A stretch of DNA of 30,161 nucleotides from an uncultured Clostridia bacterium (GTDB lineage: Bacteria > Bacillota > Clostridia > Oscillospirales > CAG-272): contig CAMFEL010000004.1 of NCBI GenBank assembly GCA_945949385.1, forward strand, positions 1-30,161, read 5' to 3'. This document shows positions 14,505 to 21,643 of this stretch, one piece after another (the stretch's first letter is position 1; every line of letters starts with the position of its first letter). Made by a program: the position numbers and the translations under genes. The notes under the pieces are model-generated. The model did not search any database, was not told the origin of the DNA, and worked only from the letters and a program-made list of their open reading frames with translations.

Positions 14505-16169
14505 TCATGCGGGCAGGATAAGTGTGGTTAATGATTTTTTCTGATTTTCGGTAGGCTCTTTCAGCTTGCCGTTTTTCAGAAGCGCTGTAATGCAGTGCAG
14601 CAAGAACCAGCCGTCGGAGTGAAATACAAACTGCAATTCATACTCTTTTGTTTTTCTGAGGTGAGCGGGAACCGACTTCAGTACGGCTTCGGCGTAAGGC
14701 GCTTTCAGCGCATCAAACTGATCCGTATACTTCATTTTGATACGCTCGCCCACAGCGAGCAGCCTGTCGCGGATGTCTTTGCTGTCTAAAATGACTACCT
14801 GCCATGCGGACTTGAAGAATCCGTCATAGTCGCCGTTAGTCTTTACATATCCGCGCTCGCAAAGCCATGTATACTCATCCTTTGAAAGACGGTCTTCACA
14901 CTCTCTGTCGTACAGCGAAAGAACGCGAGCGGAATCGCCGGAAAACTGGTAGAAGTGATACTTACCACGGTCGGACCACTCGCTGTCGATCTGCCAAAAA
15001 ACTTTCTCTCCGTTGCCGTTCCACATAGGACCGCACCAGTTATTCATGGGTACGTAGTCCTCCGGAAGCACCATGTCATCCGGTATGACAGATGTATTAA
15101 ATATGTTATGCGCGCCGTCCGGACGGATCGTAGCAACCTCTTCAAAGGAAATATGCTCATTCATAAGCTTGTCGCCGGAACGGGCAGCTATATAGGGAAT
15201 CAGTGACCACAGAATGAAGTTCCGATCCGCTTTCGGAGACTCGGTTAAGGAGATAGGCCGGTCAGTCTGTCCGCACCGTATATCCGGATCGTCAAGAATG
15301 CCGGAAGATGTCAACTCATCATACAGATCGTTTGCAAACAGCTCGGCAGCACGCTTGTACATCTCGTCCTGAGCGGCAAGCAGCTCCGCCGTCGGTTCGT
15401 TGATTATAAAGTTTACAATGTACTTATCCTTCTGTGCCTGCAGTAAGCCGTATTCCTCAAGGGATTCGACTTCTGTTTCCACATACACTGGGGAAACGCC
15501 CAGATCATCGGCTATATCGTTTACAGTCTTTGCCGTATTCCTCACACAGTAGCAGATATTCTGAGTCAGCGCGGAACGGAAGAACTCGTCGGGAGACTTT
15601 TTACCCATGGAGCCGATGATGCAGTTGAAGTGAAATTTAACAGGGTTAAATTTAAGTTCGCTTGTTTTTCTCACAGTAGCCATACCTCGTTTCAATTCTT
15701 TTTTTGCTTCAAACAAGTGCCACTTGACAGTGCCGAGAGGAATATCCAAATCCCGGGCAATATCCGCTTGCCTGCGGTTTTCAAAGTAGTACGCGATAAG
15801 TATTCGCCTTTGCAGCTTTGAAAGATAAGCAATTTCACTTTGCAGACGGCGGATAGCGTCACGATTGTCATCGGTGCCCGCCTCAGAGCACGGATCTGCA
15901 ATCAGCTCCGCAACCTCATCAATAGAAACACCAACCATACTTTTCGCAGCATCGCGGTAATAGTTGCTGAGCGCGTTATGGGCGACAGTCCAGATGAACT
16001 TACCCATGTCCGAAATATCGTCCCGTACAAGCAGCGCACGGAACGCCTTTGCCGCTATTTCCTGCGACAGATCCTCCGCGTCGTGAATACTTTTGCACCG
16101 CTTCAGAGCAAAGCCGAATATGGGCTTCAGATATTCGGTTACGGTTTTCTCTACTTCCTGTCTGTTCAC
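14505..16169 (-). CDS. ECF sigma factor with about 390-residue C-terminal extension
   Basis: This 554-residue protein begins as a compact sigma-70 family factor. Region 2 spans about residues 5-75 (DAEDLSQEIAAKAFRAL, FIWTVAHNALSNYYRD). Region 4 spans about 112-160, with the helix-turn-helix RQADIARDLDIPLGTVKWHL. An ECF factor normally ends near residue 180; here about 390 residues follow. Residues about 200-257 look like a winged helix (TVNDIADDLGVSPVYVETEVESLEEYGLL), and the remainder is a Trp/Tyr-rich globular region without membrane segments. The GTG start follows AAGGAG with 7-base spacing. No anti-sigma gene is adjacent, so the extension may act as the built-in sensor or inhibitor. Its target genes are unknown. 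Confidence 0.88.
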   Translation of the reverse strand: MNRQEVEKTVTEYLKPIFGFALKRCKSIHDAEDLSQEIAAKAFRALLVRDDISDMGKFIWTVAHNALSNYYRDAAKSMVGVSIDEVAELIADPCSEAGTDDNRDAIRRLQSEIAYLSKLQRRILIAYYFENRRQADIARDLDIPLGTVKWHLFEAKKELKRGMATVRKTSELKFNPVKFHFNCIIGSMGKKSPDEFFRSALTQNICYCVRNTAKTVNDIADDLGVSPVYVETEVESLEEYGLLQAQKDKYIVNFIINEPTAELLAAQDEMYKRAAELFANDLYDELTSSGILDDPDIRCGQTDRPISLTESPKADRNFILWSLIPYIAARSGDKLMNEHISFEEVATIRPDGAHNIFNTSVIPDDMVLPEDYVPMNNWCGPMWNGNGEKVFWQIDSEWSDRGKYHFYQFSGDSARVLSLYDRECEDRLSKDEYTWLCERGYVKTNGDYDGFFKSAWQVVILDSKDIRDRLLAVGERIKMKYTDQFDALKAPYAEAVLKSVPAHLRKTKEYELQFVFHSDGWFLLHCITALLKNGKLKEPTENQKKSLTTLILPA

Positions 16170-16197
16170 TTGTTTGCTCCTTTTTGAAAGCTTTCAC

Positions 16198-16229
16198 CTA
16201 TACAGACACGCAAAAGTGAAAAGGTTGGT
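16198..16229 (-). promoter_or_regulatory. candidate ECF-type autoregulatory promoter of the sigma factor gene
   Basis: Read on the minus strand, ACCAACCTTTTC (16218-16229) precedes GTCTGTATAG (16198-16207), with about 15 bases between the AACC and GTC cores. This is the AAC -35 / GTC -10 pattern and spacing of ECF promoters, and it lies about 30 bases before the sigma gene start. ECF genes commonly drive their own promoter. Confidence 0.45.
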
Positions 16230-16288
16230 ACTTTTATGAAAAAACTCAAATTTTTTAAGAAAAACAGATTTCGGACTCAAATAAAGCT

Positions 16289-16324
16289 ATTCCCCGCATA
16301 AAGCGACTTGCTTTTGCGGGGAAT
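16289..16324 (-). terminator. terminator after the ECF S-component gene
   Basis: A long hairpin has an outer 10-bp stem ATTCCCCGCA with TGCGGGGAAT and an inner AAAGC/GCTTT with a 5-base loop. It is followed on the minus strand by CTTTATTT. It separates the fucosidase/S-component transcript from the sigma factor gene. Confidence 0.75.
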
Positions 16325-16341
16325 CATACTTTTGAAAAGCC

Positions 16342-16893
16342 TTACAGCAGACCCGAGCGCTTGCCGTTCGTTCCGTTTACAAGGAAAACCAGAGTAGGCA
16401 CCAGTACGATCTGAATGATTATACCGGGCACTGCGGTCGTTACGGCGCCGCTGAGAAAAGCGTCGAGACCGAACTTTGTGGCGTCAAAGCCCATGCAGGC
16501 AAACATTGCCGCTCCCCAGACTATGCGTCCGCACACCATTGATATAAGCAGGGAAAGGTAAACAAAGCCCATCTTTTTCGGCAAAAGCTTATACATAAGT
16601 CCCGCTACTGCGCCGTATACAGCCAGCTCAAGAGACATACATACGGCTGTAGGGAAAAACGGCGGCATTCCGAGAGTGAGGGAGCGCAACAGCGGCGCCG
16701 CAACGCCTACTGCAAGTCCCCATTGCCAGCCGCATATAAAGCCGCACAGCAGCACGGGTATGTGCATGGGACACAGCATTCTGCCTATCTGCTGTACCTG
16801 ACCGGTCAGAAAGGGCAGTACGAATGCAAGCGCCAGAAACAGAGCGGACAGGACGAGCCTGCGGACGCTGAAACCTTTATTTGTTTTCTCCAT
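16342..16893 (-). CDS. ECF transporter S component (substrate-specific membrane subunit)
   Basis: This 183-residue membrane protein has about five or six helices. MHIPVLLCGFICGWQWGLAVG and the preceding LALAFVLPF segment are typical of energy-coupling-factor S components, which bind a vitamin or other small substrate and share EcfA/EcfT modules encoded elsewhere. The substrate is not decidable; the sequence is reminiscent of the pantothenate/unknown-ligand group. The start ATG lies 2 bases beyond the stop of the fucosidase gene, so the two form an operon. A basic tail ends the protein. Confidence 0.85.
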   Translation of the reverse strand: MEKTNKGFSVRRLVLSALFLALAFVLPFLTGQVQQIGRMLCPMHIPVLLCGFICGWQWGLAVGVAAPLLRSLTLGMPPFFPTAVCMSLELAVYGAVAGLMYKLLPKKMGFVYLSLLISMVCGRIVWGAAMFACMGFDATKFGLDAFLSGAVTTAVPGIIIQIVLVPTLVFLVNGTNGKRSGLL

Positions 16894-16895
16894 AT

Positions 16896-18113
16896 TTAAT
16901 AAACCTCGATGTCTTTGATTTTCCAGTCACCCTTTGCGCCCTTGATATTAATCTCTACGGCGCGGGCGCCGAGACAGGGGAGAGGGCAAATGACCTTGTG
17001 ACCTATGCAGTAGCCGCGGAAAACGGTCTTTGCGTCGCCGAAATCAAGAGGAAGAATATCAATATCAAAATCGGTAACAGAACTGCCGTTTGTTATATCC
17101 TCTTTTATAACCACGTACCTTATAAGCTTTTTGCGGGGAACAGACGCTCTGAAGCAGTCCCCGTCCTTTTCAAAATCCTCAAATCTTGCAATCGGCTCGG
17201 AAAACTCGCTCTTTATGCGCCTGCCCAGATCAATCCAGCGCTCGGCGTCCGCCTCGGGCAAAAGTCCTCTTCGGTCGGGAGCGATATTCAGAAGCAAATT
17301 GCAGCCGTGTCCCACGGAGCAGAGATACATTCCCCAAAGCTCGTCAAGACTTCTGAGGTTTTCGTTGTCCGCGTCGCTGTAGAACCATTTCTGCTTAATG
17401 CGGCAGTCGCACTCGCCCGGCAGAAATACTTCCTCGTCAAGGGCGTTTTTTACCTCCGTTTGTACGGAAAAGGCAAGGCTGTTGACCTCGGGCGCGTCTT
17501 TCATGGAAGCAATGCCCGATTCGTTGCCTATCCAGCGGGTGTCAGGGTCCCACATATTGAAAATCATAATCTCCGGCTGAAGTCGGCGGATTTCTTTCGT
17601 AATACGCTCGGTGTCGTACTTGTGATTTTCGCTTCCGCAGCCGTCAAACCATATGTAATCTATCTTTCCGTAGCCGGTCAGCAGCTCGCTTATCTGATTT
17701 ATGAAATAATTGTCATATTCGTCAGCGTTCATTTTAGCGCTGCCGAACTGGGCGGGGGAGTAGTACAGTCCCACTTTCAGCCCGTACTTGCGGCAGGCGT
17801 CCGTAAACTCCCGCACCACATCGCCGTGCCCGTCTTTCCACGGGGTTGCCGCCACTGAATAGTCCGTATATTTCGAGGGCCAGTTTGCAAAGCCGTCGTG
17901 GTGCTTGCATACAAATACTGCGTAATTTGCGCCGCCCTCCTTTGCAGTTCTTATCCATTGCTCGCAGTCAAGCTCTGCGGGGTTAAAGGCTTCGGCGGGC
18001 ATAGGCTTCATATCCCAGTCCTCATGTCCTTCGTAAAAAGTGCGTATGCCGAAATGGAAAAATACTCCCATTTCCCAGTCAAGAAAATCAATTCTGCTTT
18101 TCGGTATATTCAT
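16896..18113 (-). CDS. alpha-L-fucosidase, GH29 family, intracellular
   Basis: This 405-residue glycoside hydrolase removes alpha-L-fucose from glycans. Family blocks are GVFFHFGI (16-23), CKHHDGFANWPSKYTDYS (69-86), GLYYSPAQFG and KIDYIWFDGCG, where D157 is the expected nucleophile. The start at the second methionine (18113) fits a GGAAAGG site; the frame stays open to an ATG at 18149. There is no signal peptide, so it probably acts on short fucosylated sugars already imported. It is followed immediately by an S-component gene. The promoter lies in the region that is divergent to the TIR gene. Confidence 0.92.
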   Translation of the reverse strand: MNIPKSRIDFLDWEMGVFFHFGIRTFYEGHEDWDMKPMPAEAFNPAELDCEQWIRTAKEGGANYAVFVCKHHDGFANWPSKYTDYSVAATPWKDGHGDVVREFTDACRKYGLKVGLYYSPAQFGSAKMNADEYDNYFINQISELLTGYGKIDYIWFDGCGSENHKYDTERITKEIRRLQPEIMIFNMWDPDTRWIGNESGIASMKDAPEVNSLAFSVQTEVKNALDEEVFLPGECDCRIKQKWFYSDADNENLRSLDELWGMYLCSVGHGCNLLLNIAPDRRGLLPEADAERWIDLGRRIKSEFSEPIARFEDFEKDGDCFRASVPRKKLIRYVVIKEDITNGSSVTDFDIDILPLDFGDAKTVFRGYCIGHKVICPLPCLGARAVEINIKGAKGDWKIKDIEVY

Positions 18114-18169
18114 TACAGGTTCTGCCTTTCCGCGGCGCAAAAAACACAAGGGCGCCGTATTTTCATATT

Positions 18170-18199
18170 AGTATATCACACAGCACCGTCCAAGGTCAA
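18170..18199 (-). promoter_or_regulatory. promoter of the fucosidase operon
   Basis: On the minus strand TTGACC (18194-18199), an 18-base spacer and TATACT (18170-18175) make a good promoter about 55 bases before the start. The -35 box is the left edge of the 32-bp direct repeat. Confidence 0.7.
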
Positions 18200-18225
18200 C
18201 CGAAAAAAGCAAAAGATGTTGCAAA
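18194..18225 (+). repeat. 32-bp direct repeat, left copy
   Basis: It begins GGTCAACCG and ends GATGTTGCAAA and is identical over 32 bases to 20898-20929. It carries the fucosidase -35 box on the minus strand at its left edge. Together with the right copy it brackets the TIR gene. Confidence 0.9.
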
Positions 18226-18232
18226 TTATTGC

Positions 18233-18261
18233 TTGAAAACAGTAAATAAGTATAGTATAAT
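18233..18261 (+). promoter_or_regulatory. promoter of the TIR gene
   Basis: TTGAAA (18233-18238), a 17-base spacer and TATAAT (18256-18261) lie inside the repeat-bracketed unit, just after the left repeat. The unit therefore brings its own promoter. Confidence 0.65.
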
Positions 18262-18344
18262 GAGCTTGCAAAAGAATGTTTCAAATTGTCTGAATATGGT
18301 TTTGAATAAGTATCGTAAAAAACAAGCTTGCAGGAGAATGAAAG

Positions 18345-20744
18345 ATGTCTGTATTTACTTGTAAAATGTGCGGAGGAACGCTTGAGATTCAAGACAATAA
18401 AACGGTAGCTGTATGTGAATACTGCGGCACAAAGCAGACTTTGCCAAAGCTTAATGATGATAGGCGGGCACAGATGTATGATAGGGCAAACCATTTCCGC
18501 CGCAGCAACGATTATGATAAGGCTGCGGCAATATACGAGCAGATACTCAACGAGGACGGCACCGATGCAGAGGCATACTGGTCTTTAGTGCTGTGCCGTT
18601 ACGGAATAGAGTATGTGGAGGATCCTGCTACTCATAAGCGTGTTCCTACTGTTAACCGTGCCCAGTTTACATCTATCTATATGGATGAGGATTACAAATC
18701 CGCCCTGCAGTACGCCGACGGCTATCAGAAGCAGATATACGAGGAAGAAGCAAAGACTATTGACGATATTCAAAAGGGTATACTTGAAATTTCCGCAAAA
18801 GAAGAGCCATTTGATGTATTTATCTGCTATAAAGAAACTGATGCAAACGGCAGGAGAACGCCCGATTCAGTTCTTGCCAATGACCTGTACCATCAGCTTA
18901 CACAGGAAGGATTCAAGGTTTTCTTTTCCCGTATTACACTGGAAGATAAACTCGGCACTGAGTATGAGCCGTACATATTTGCCGCACTTAACAGCGCAAA
19001 AGTAATGGTTGTGCTCGGCACAAAGCCGGAGTATTTCAATGCGGTATGGGTCAAAAACGAATGGTCAAGGTATCTTTCATTGGTCAAGCAGAGCGGTGGC
19101 AAGAAAATGCTCATTCCCGCATATAAGGATATGGATCCTTATGACCTCCCCAATGAATTTTCTCATCTTCAGGCGCAGGATATGTCAAAACTCGGCTTTA
19201 TGCAGGATCTTATCCGTGGCATAAAGAAGATAGTCTCATCCCATGCTCGAAAGGAGACAATAAATGAAACCGTTGCAGTGTCAGGCGGAAACGCTAATAT
19301 TGCTCCGCTCCTTGAAAGAGCATTTATATTTCTTGAAGACGGAAACTGGCAGGAAGCGGACGAATATTGCGAAAAGGTACTTGATATAGAACCAAAATGC
19401 GCACAGGCATATCTCGGTAAACTTATGGCGGAGTATAAAGTATGCACACAGGAAAAACTTGCTGATTGTGAAAAATCATTTGAAGATAATAGTAATTATC
19501 AAAGAGTTATACGGTTTGGTGATAAAGAACTTGTGACATTGCTCAAAAAGTATATTGAAAATATAAATGAACGTAATAGAATTGCGGAACTTGAGAACAC
19601 ATATAACAAAGCTTTAGCTGAAATGAATGGTGCTAATTCTGAGGAATCATATAATGCGGCATTACGTAGGTTTTTATGTGTGGAGGATTATAAAAATGCA
19701 TCATTGCTCATAGATGAATGCAAAAAAAAGGCAGATGAGTGTCGCAAAGACAATATATATGTATCAGCACAGACGCTCATGCAAAAAAACAAGGTGAGAG
19801 AGTATGAACATGCTATTGACATTCTTGAACAGATACCAGGTTGGTTGGAAGCAGATAATTTGATATGTATTTGTAAAAAACGAATCGAAAAGATTAAGAA
19901 AAGGGAAGCAATGCTACGCAGAATTTGTGTTATAACAATAATAGCTTTTTCTGCAATTGCAGCATTGACTATTTTGTTGAATAAAGTTATTTTTCCTTAT
20001 GTACAATATACTGATGCTATTAAATTGATGAATTCCGGTAATTATGTTGATGCGTATGAAAAGTTAATAGCACTCGAAGGGTATAAGGATAGCTATGAGC
20101 AAGCTGATTCAATATTTGATGATTACATGAAAGAAAAATTCAGAGTCACGGAAGTAGGATGTTGTTTCCAGTATGGGAATTATGAACAAGACAATAACCA
20201 GTTAAATGGTAAAGAAGCCATTGAATGGCTTGTGCTTAATAAAGAAGAAGATAAAATGCTTGTTGTCAGTAATAATTGCCTTGATTGGAGGCAATTCAAT
20301 ACTAAAGATGTTGACGTTACCTGGGAATCATCTACTATACGTCAATGGCTTAATGAGGAGTTCATTAAGAAAGCATTTAGTGCGGAAGAGCAATTAAGAA
20401 TAATCTCTTCTGAAATTAACACACCAAATAATAAAATATATGGAACCAACGGTGGTGGTAGCACAATTGACAGGGTATTTCTGTTGAGTGCCGATGAAGT
20501 AAACGAGTATTTTGCAAAGGATAAAATAGGGGCTTGTGTAACGCCATATGCTAAAAGTAAAAATGCATATGTTAACGATGAGGGGTACTCTACATGGTTA
20601 CTAAGAACTCCGGGCTCTTTACAGTATAATGTCTCTGTTATCAATGCTTTTGATAGTAATACAAATGGAATCTATGATTATAATGTACGTGCAAATCATT
20701 ATGCTGCTATCCGACCCGCAATGTGGATTGATATTGGAGAGTAA
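18345..20744 (+). CDS. zinc-ribbon / TPR / TIR / transmembrane / DUF6273 protein
   Basis: The 799-residue protein is modular. Residues 1-30 are a zinc ribbon (C6, C9, C24, C27). Residues about 40-150 hold TPR-like helices. A TIR domain spans about 154-295 (EPFDVFICYKETD, SRITLEDKLGTEYEPYIFAALNSAKVMVVLG, WVKNEWSRYL); E206 or E208 lies where TIR NADases keep the catalytic glutamate. More TPR-like helices span about 315-520, a membrane helix lies at about 527-549, a short TPR at about 553-592, and a DUF6273-like domain runs from about 605 to the end (IEWLVLNK, VTWESSTIRQWLN, WLLRTPGS, IRPAMWIDI). The N-terminal half belongs to a family common in gut Clostridia with no proven function; defence or signalling is inferred from TIR. 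AGGAG precedes the ATG by 8 bases. The second half is clearly more AT-rich than its neighbours. Confidence 0.88.
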   Translation: MSVFTCKMCGGTLEIQDNKTVAVCEYCGTKQTLPKLNDDRRAQMYDRANHFRRSNDYDKAAAIYEQILNEDGTDAEAYWSLVLCRYGIEYVEDPATHKRVPTVNRAQFTSIYMDEDYKSALQYADGYQKQIYEEEAKTIDDIQKGILEISAKEEPFDVFICYKETDANGRRTPDSVLANDLYHQLTQEGFKVFFSRITLEDKLGTEYEPYIFAALNSAKVMVVLGTKPEYFNAVWVKNEWSRYLSLVKQSGGKKMLIPAYKDMDPYDLPNEFSHLQAQDMSKLGFMQDLIRGIKKIVSSHARKETINETVAVSGGNANIAPLLERAFIFLEDGNWQEADEYCEKVLDIEPKCAQAYLGKLMAEYKVCTQEKLADCEKSFEDNSNYQRVIRFGDKELVTLLKKYIENINERNRIAELENTYNKALAEMNGANSEESYNAALRRFLCVEDYKNASLLIDECKKKADECRKDNIYVSAQTLMQKNKVREYEHAIDILEQIPGWLEADNLICICKKRIEKIKKREAMLRRICVITIIAFSAIAALTILLNKVIFPYVQYTDAIKLMNSGNYVDAYEKLIALEGYKDSYEQADSIFDDYMKEKFRVTEVGCCFQYGNYEQDNNQLNGKEAIEWLVLNKEEDKMLVVSNNCLDWRQFNTKDVDVTWESSTIRQWLNEEFIKKAFSAEEQLRIISSEINTPNNKIYGTNGGGSTIDRVFLLSADEVNEYFAKDKIGACVTPYAKSKNAYVNDEGYSTWLLRTPGSLQYNVSVINAFDSNTNGIYDYNVRANHYAAIRPAMWIDIGE

Positions 20745-20801
20745 GTAAAGTACTAATTTTTTGGCTTTCAATTGGTACATTCCAAAGATATCTAATAATA
20801 G

Positions 20802-20829
20802 AACAGAGGGGTCTTTCCCCTCTGTTTTT
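20802..20829 (+). terminator. terminator of the TIR gene
   Basis: A perfect 10-bp stem AACAGAGGGG with CCCCTCTGTT and a TCTTT loop are followed by TTT. Between here and the right repeat lie only 68 AT-rich bases with no feature seen. Confidence 0.9.
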
Positions 20830-20897
20830 AAGTATTCAATTCAGCAATAGATCAAATAAGGTTGTGTGATTGTTTGATGTAATTGATGAGTTCCTCC

Positions 20898-20929
20898 GGT
20901 CAACCGAAAAAAGCAAAAGATGTTGCAAA
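20898..20929 (+). repeat. 32-bp direct repeat, right copy
   Basis: It is identical to 18194-18225. Its right edge carries the TTGCAA -35 box of the TetR gene. The distance between corresponding bases of the two copies is 2704. Confidence 0.9.
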
Positions 20930-20951
20930 ATTTGTGAAACAATGGTATAAT
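20923..20951 (+). promoter_or_regulatory. promoter of the TetR gene
   Basis: TTGCAA (20923-20928), a 17-base spacer and TATAAT (20946-20951). The 40 bases 20921-20960 match 24702-24741, the promoter of the second dockerin gene, at about 33 positions including the spacer AAACAATGG. Confidence 0.75.
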
Positions 20952-21003
20952 TATATAAACGTTCTGTACCCTGTTGAATTTACGCAGCAGAGGAGGTGAA
21001 GCT

Positions 21004-21552
21004 GTGGCAAATTTTACGGAAAAAGCAATTAAGGAATCTTTTGTAAAGCTTCTCAACGATAAACCTCTGACAAAGATAACAGTAAAGGATATTGTGGAGG
21101 ATTGCGGCATAAACAGAAACTCCTTTTACTACCATTACCGTGATATACCCGACCTTCTTGAAAATATTGTTTCCGAGATCACCGCGGCTGCCATAGAGAA
21201 GTATCCCTCCGTAAATTCTCTGGGCGAATGTCTCAGCGCATCCATGTCCTTTGTGCTGGAAAACCGCCGTGCGGTTTTCCACATTTACAATTCCGTCAGC
21301 CGCGATATGTTTGAAAAAGCGCTTATGAAGCTGTGCGGCTATGTTGTGGGCAGATATTTGGATACGGCATTTGAGAAAAAGAATGTAAGCGACCGCGACA
21401 AAGCCCTGTTTGCCCGCTGCCTGAAATGCGAGCTTTTCGGTCTGATAATCGACTGGCTTAATGAGGGTATGAAGGACGACGCAATTAAAGACCTTGAGCG
21501 CATAGCACAGCTCGGCCGCGGACTTTCCGACCTTATATCCGAAGAAGTGTGA
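21004..21552 (+). CDS. TetR/AcrR-family transcriptional regulator
   Basis: This 182-residue protein uses a GTG start 5 bases after AGGAGGTG. The N-terminal TetR helix-turn-helix spans about residues 5-50 (KITVKDIVEDCGINRNSFYYHYRDIPDLLENI). The C-terminal half is an all-helical ligand and dimer domain of the type seen in DhaS-like regulators; the ligand is unknown. It stands between the TIR unit and the dockerin genes. Before the presumed TIR insertion it would have been divergent from the fucosidase operon, which makes that operon a candidate target. Autoregulation, and control of the second dockerin gene, are suggested by shared promoter sequence. Confidence 0.92.
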   Translation: MANFTEKAIKESFVKLLNDKPLTKITVKDIVEDCGINRNSFYYHYRDIPDLLENIVSEITAAAIEKYPSVNSLGECLSASMSFVLENRRAVFHIYNSVSRDMFEKALMKLCGYVVGRYLDTAFEKKNVSDRDKALFARCLKCELFGLIIDWLNEGMKDDAIKDLERIAQLGRGLSDLISEEV

Positions 21553-21557
21553 CGGCA

Positions 21558-21584
21558 GAAACGGAGCATAACCGTTTCCGTTTT
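21558..21584 (+). terminator. terminator of the TetR gene
   Basis: A 7-bp stem GAAACGG with CCGTTTC and a 7-base loop are followed by CGTTTT. Confidence 0.65.
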
Positions 21585-21643
21585 AATCGCTTCACCGTAT
21601 ATTTTGTTGCTGTTTTATAAAATTATATAAAAGGAGAAATAAC

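Noticed and set aside
16881..17858. 325-codon plus-strand frame opposite the fucosidase gene
   Set aside because: The fucosidase frame carries full GH29 motifs. The plus-strand frame has no ribosome-binding site and no recognisable domain.
18226..20897. Insertion sequence between the 32-bp repeats
   Set aside because: No transposase or integrase is encoded, and I saw no terminal inverted repeats at the ends of the unit.
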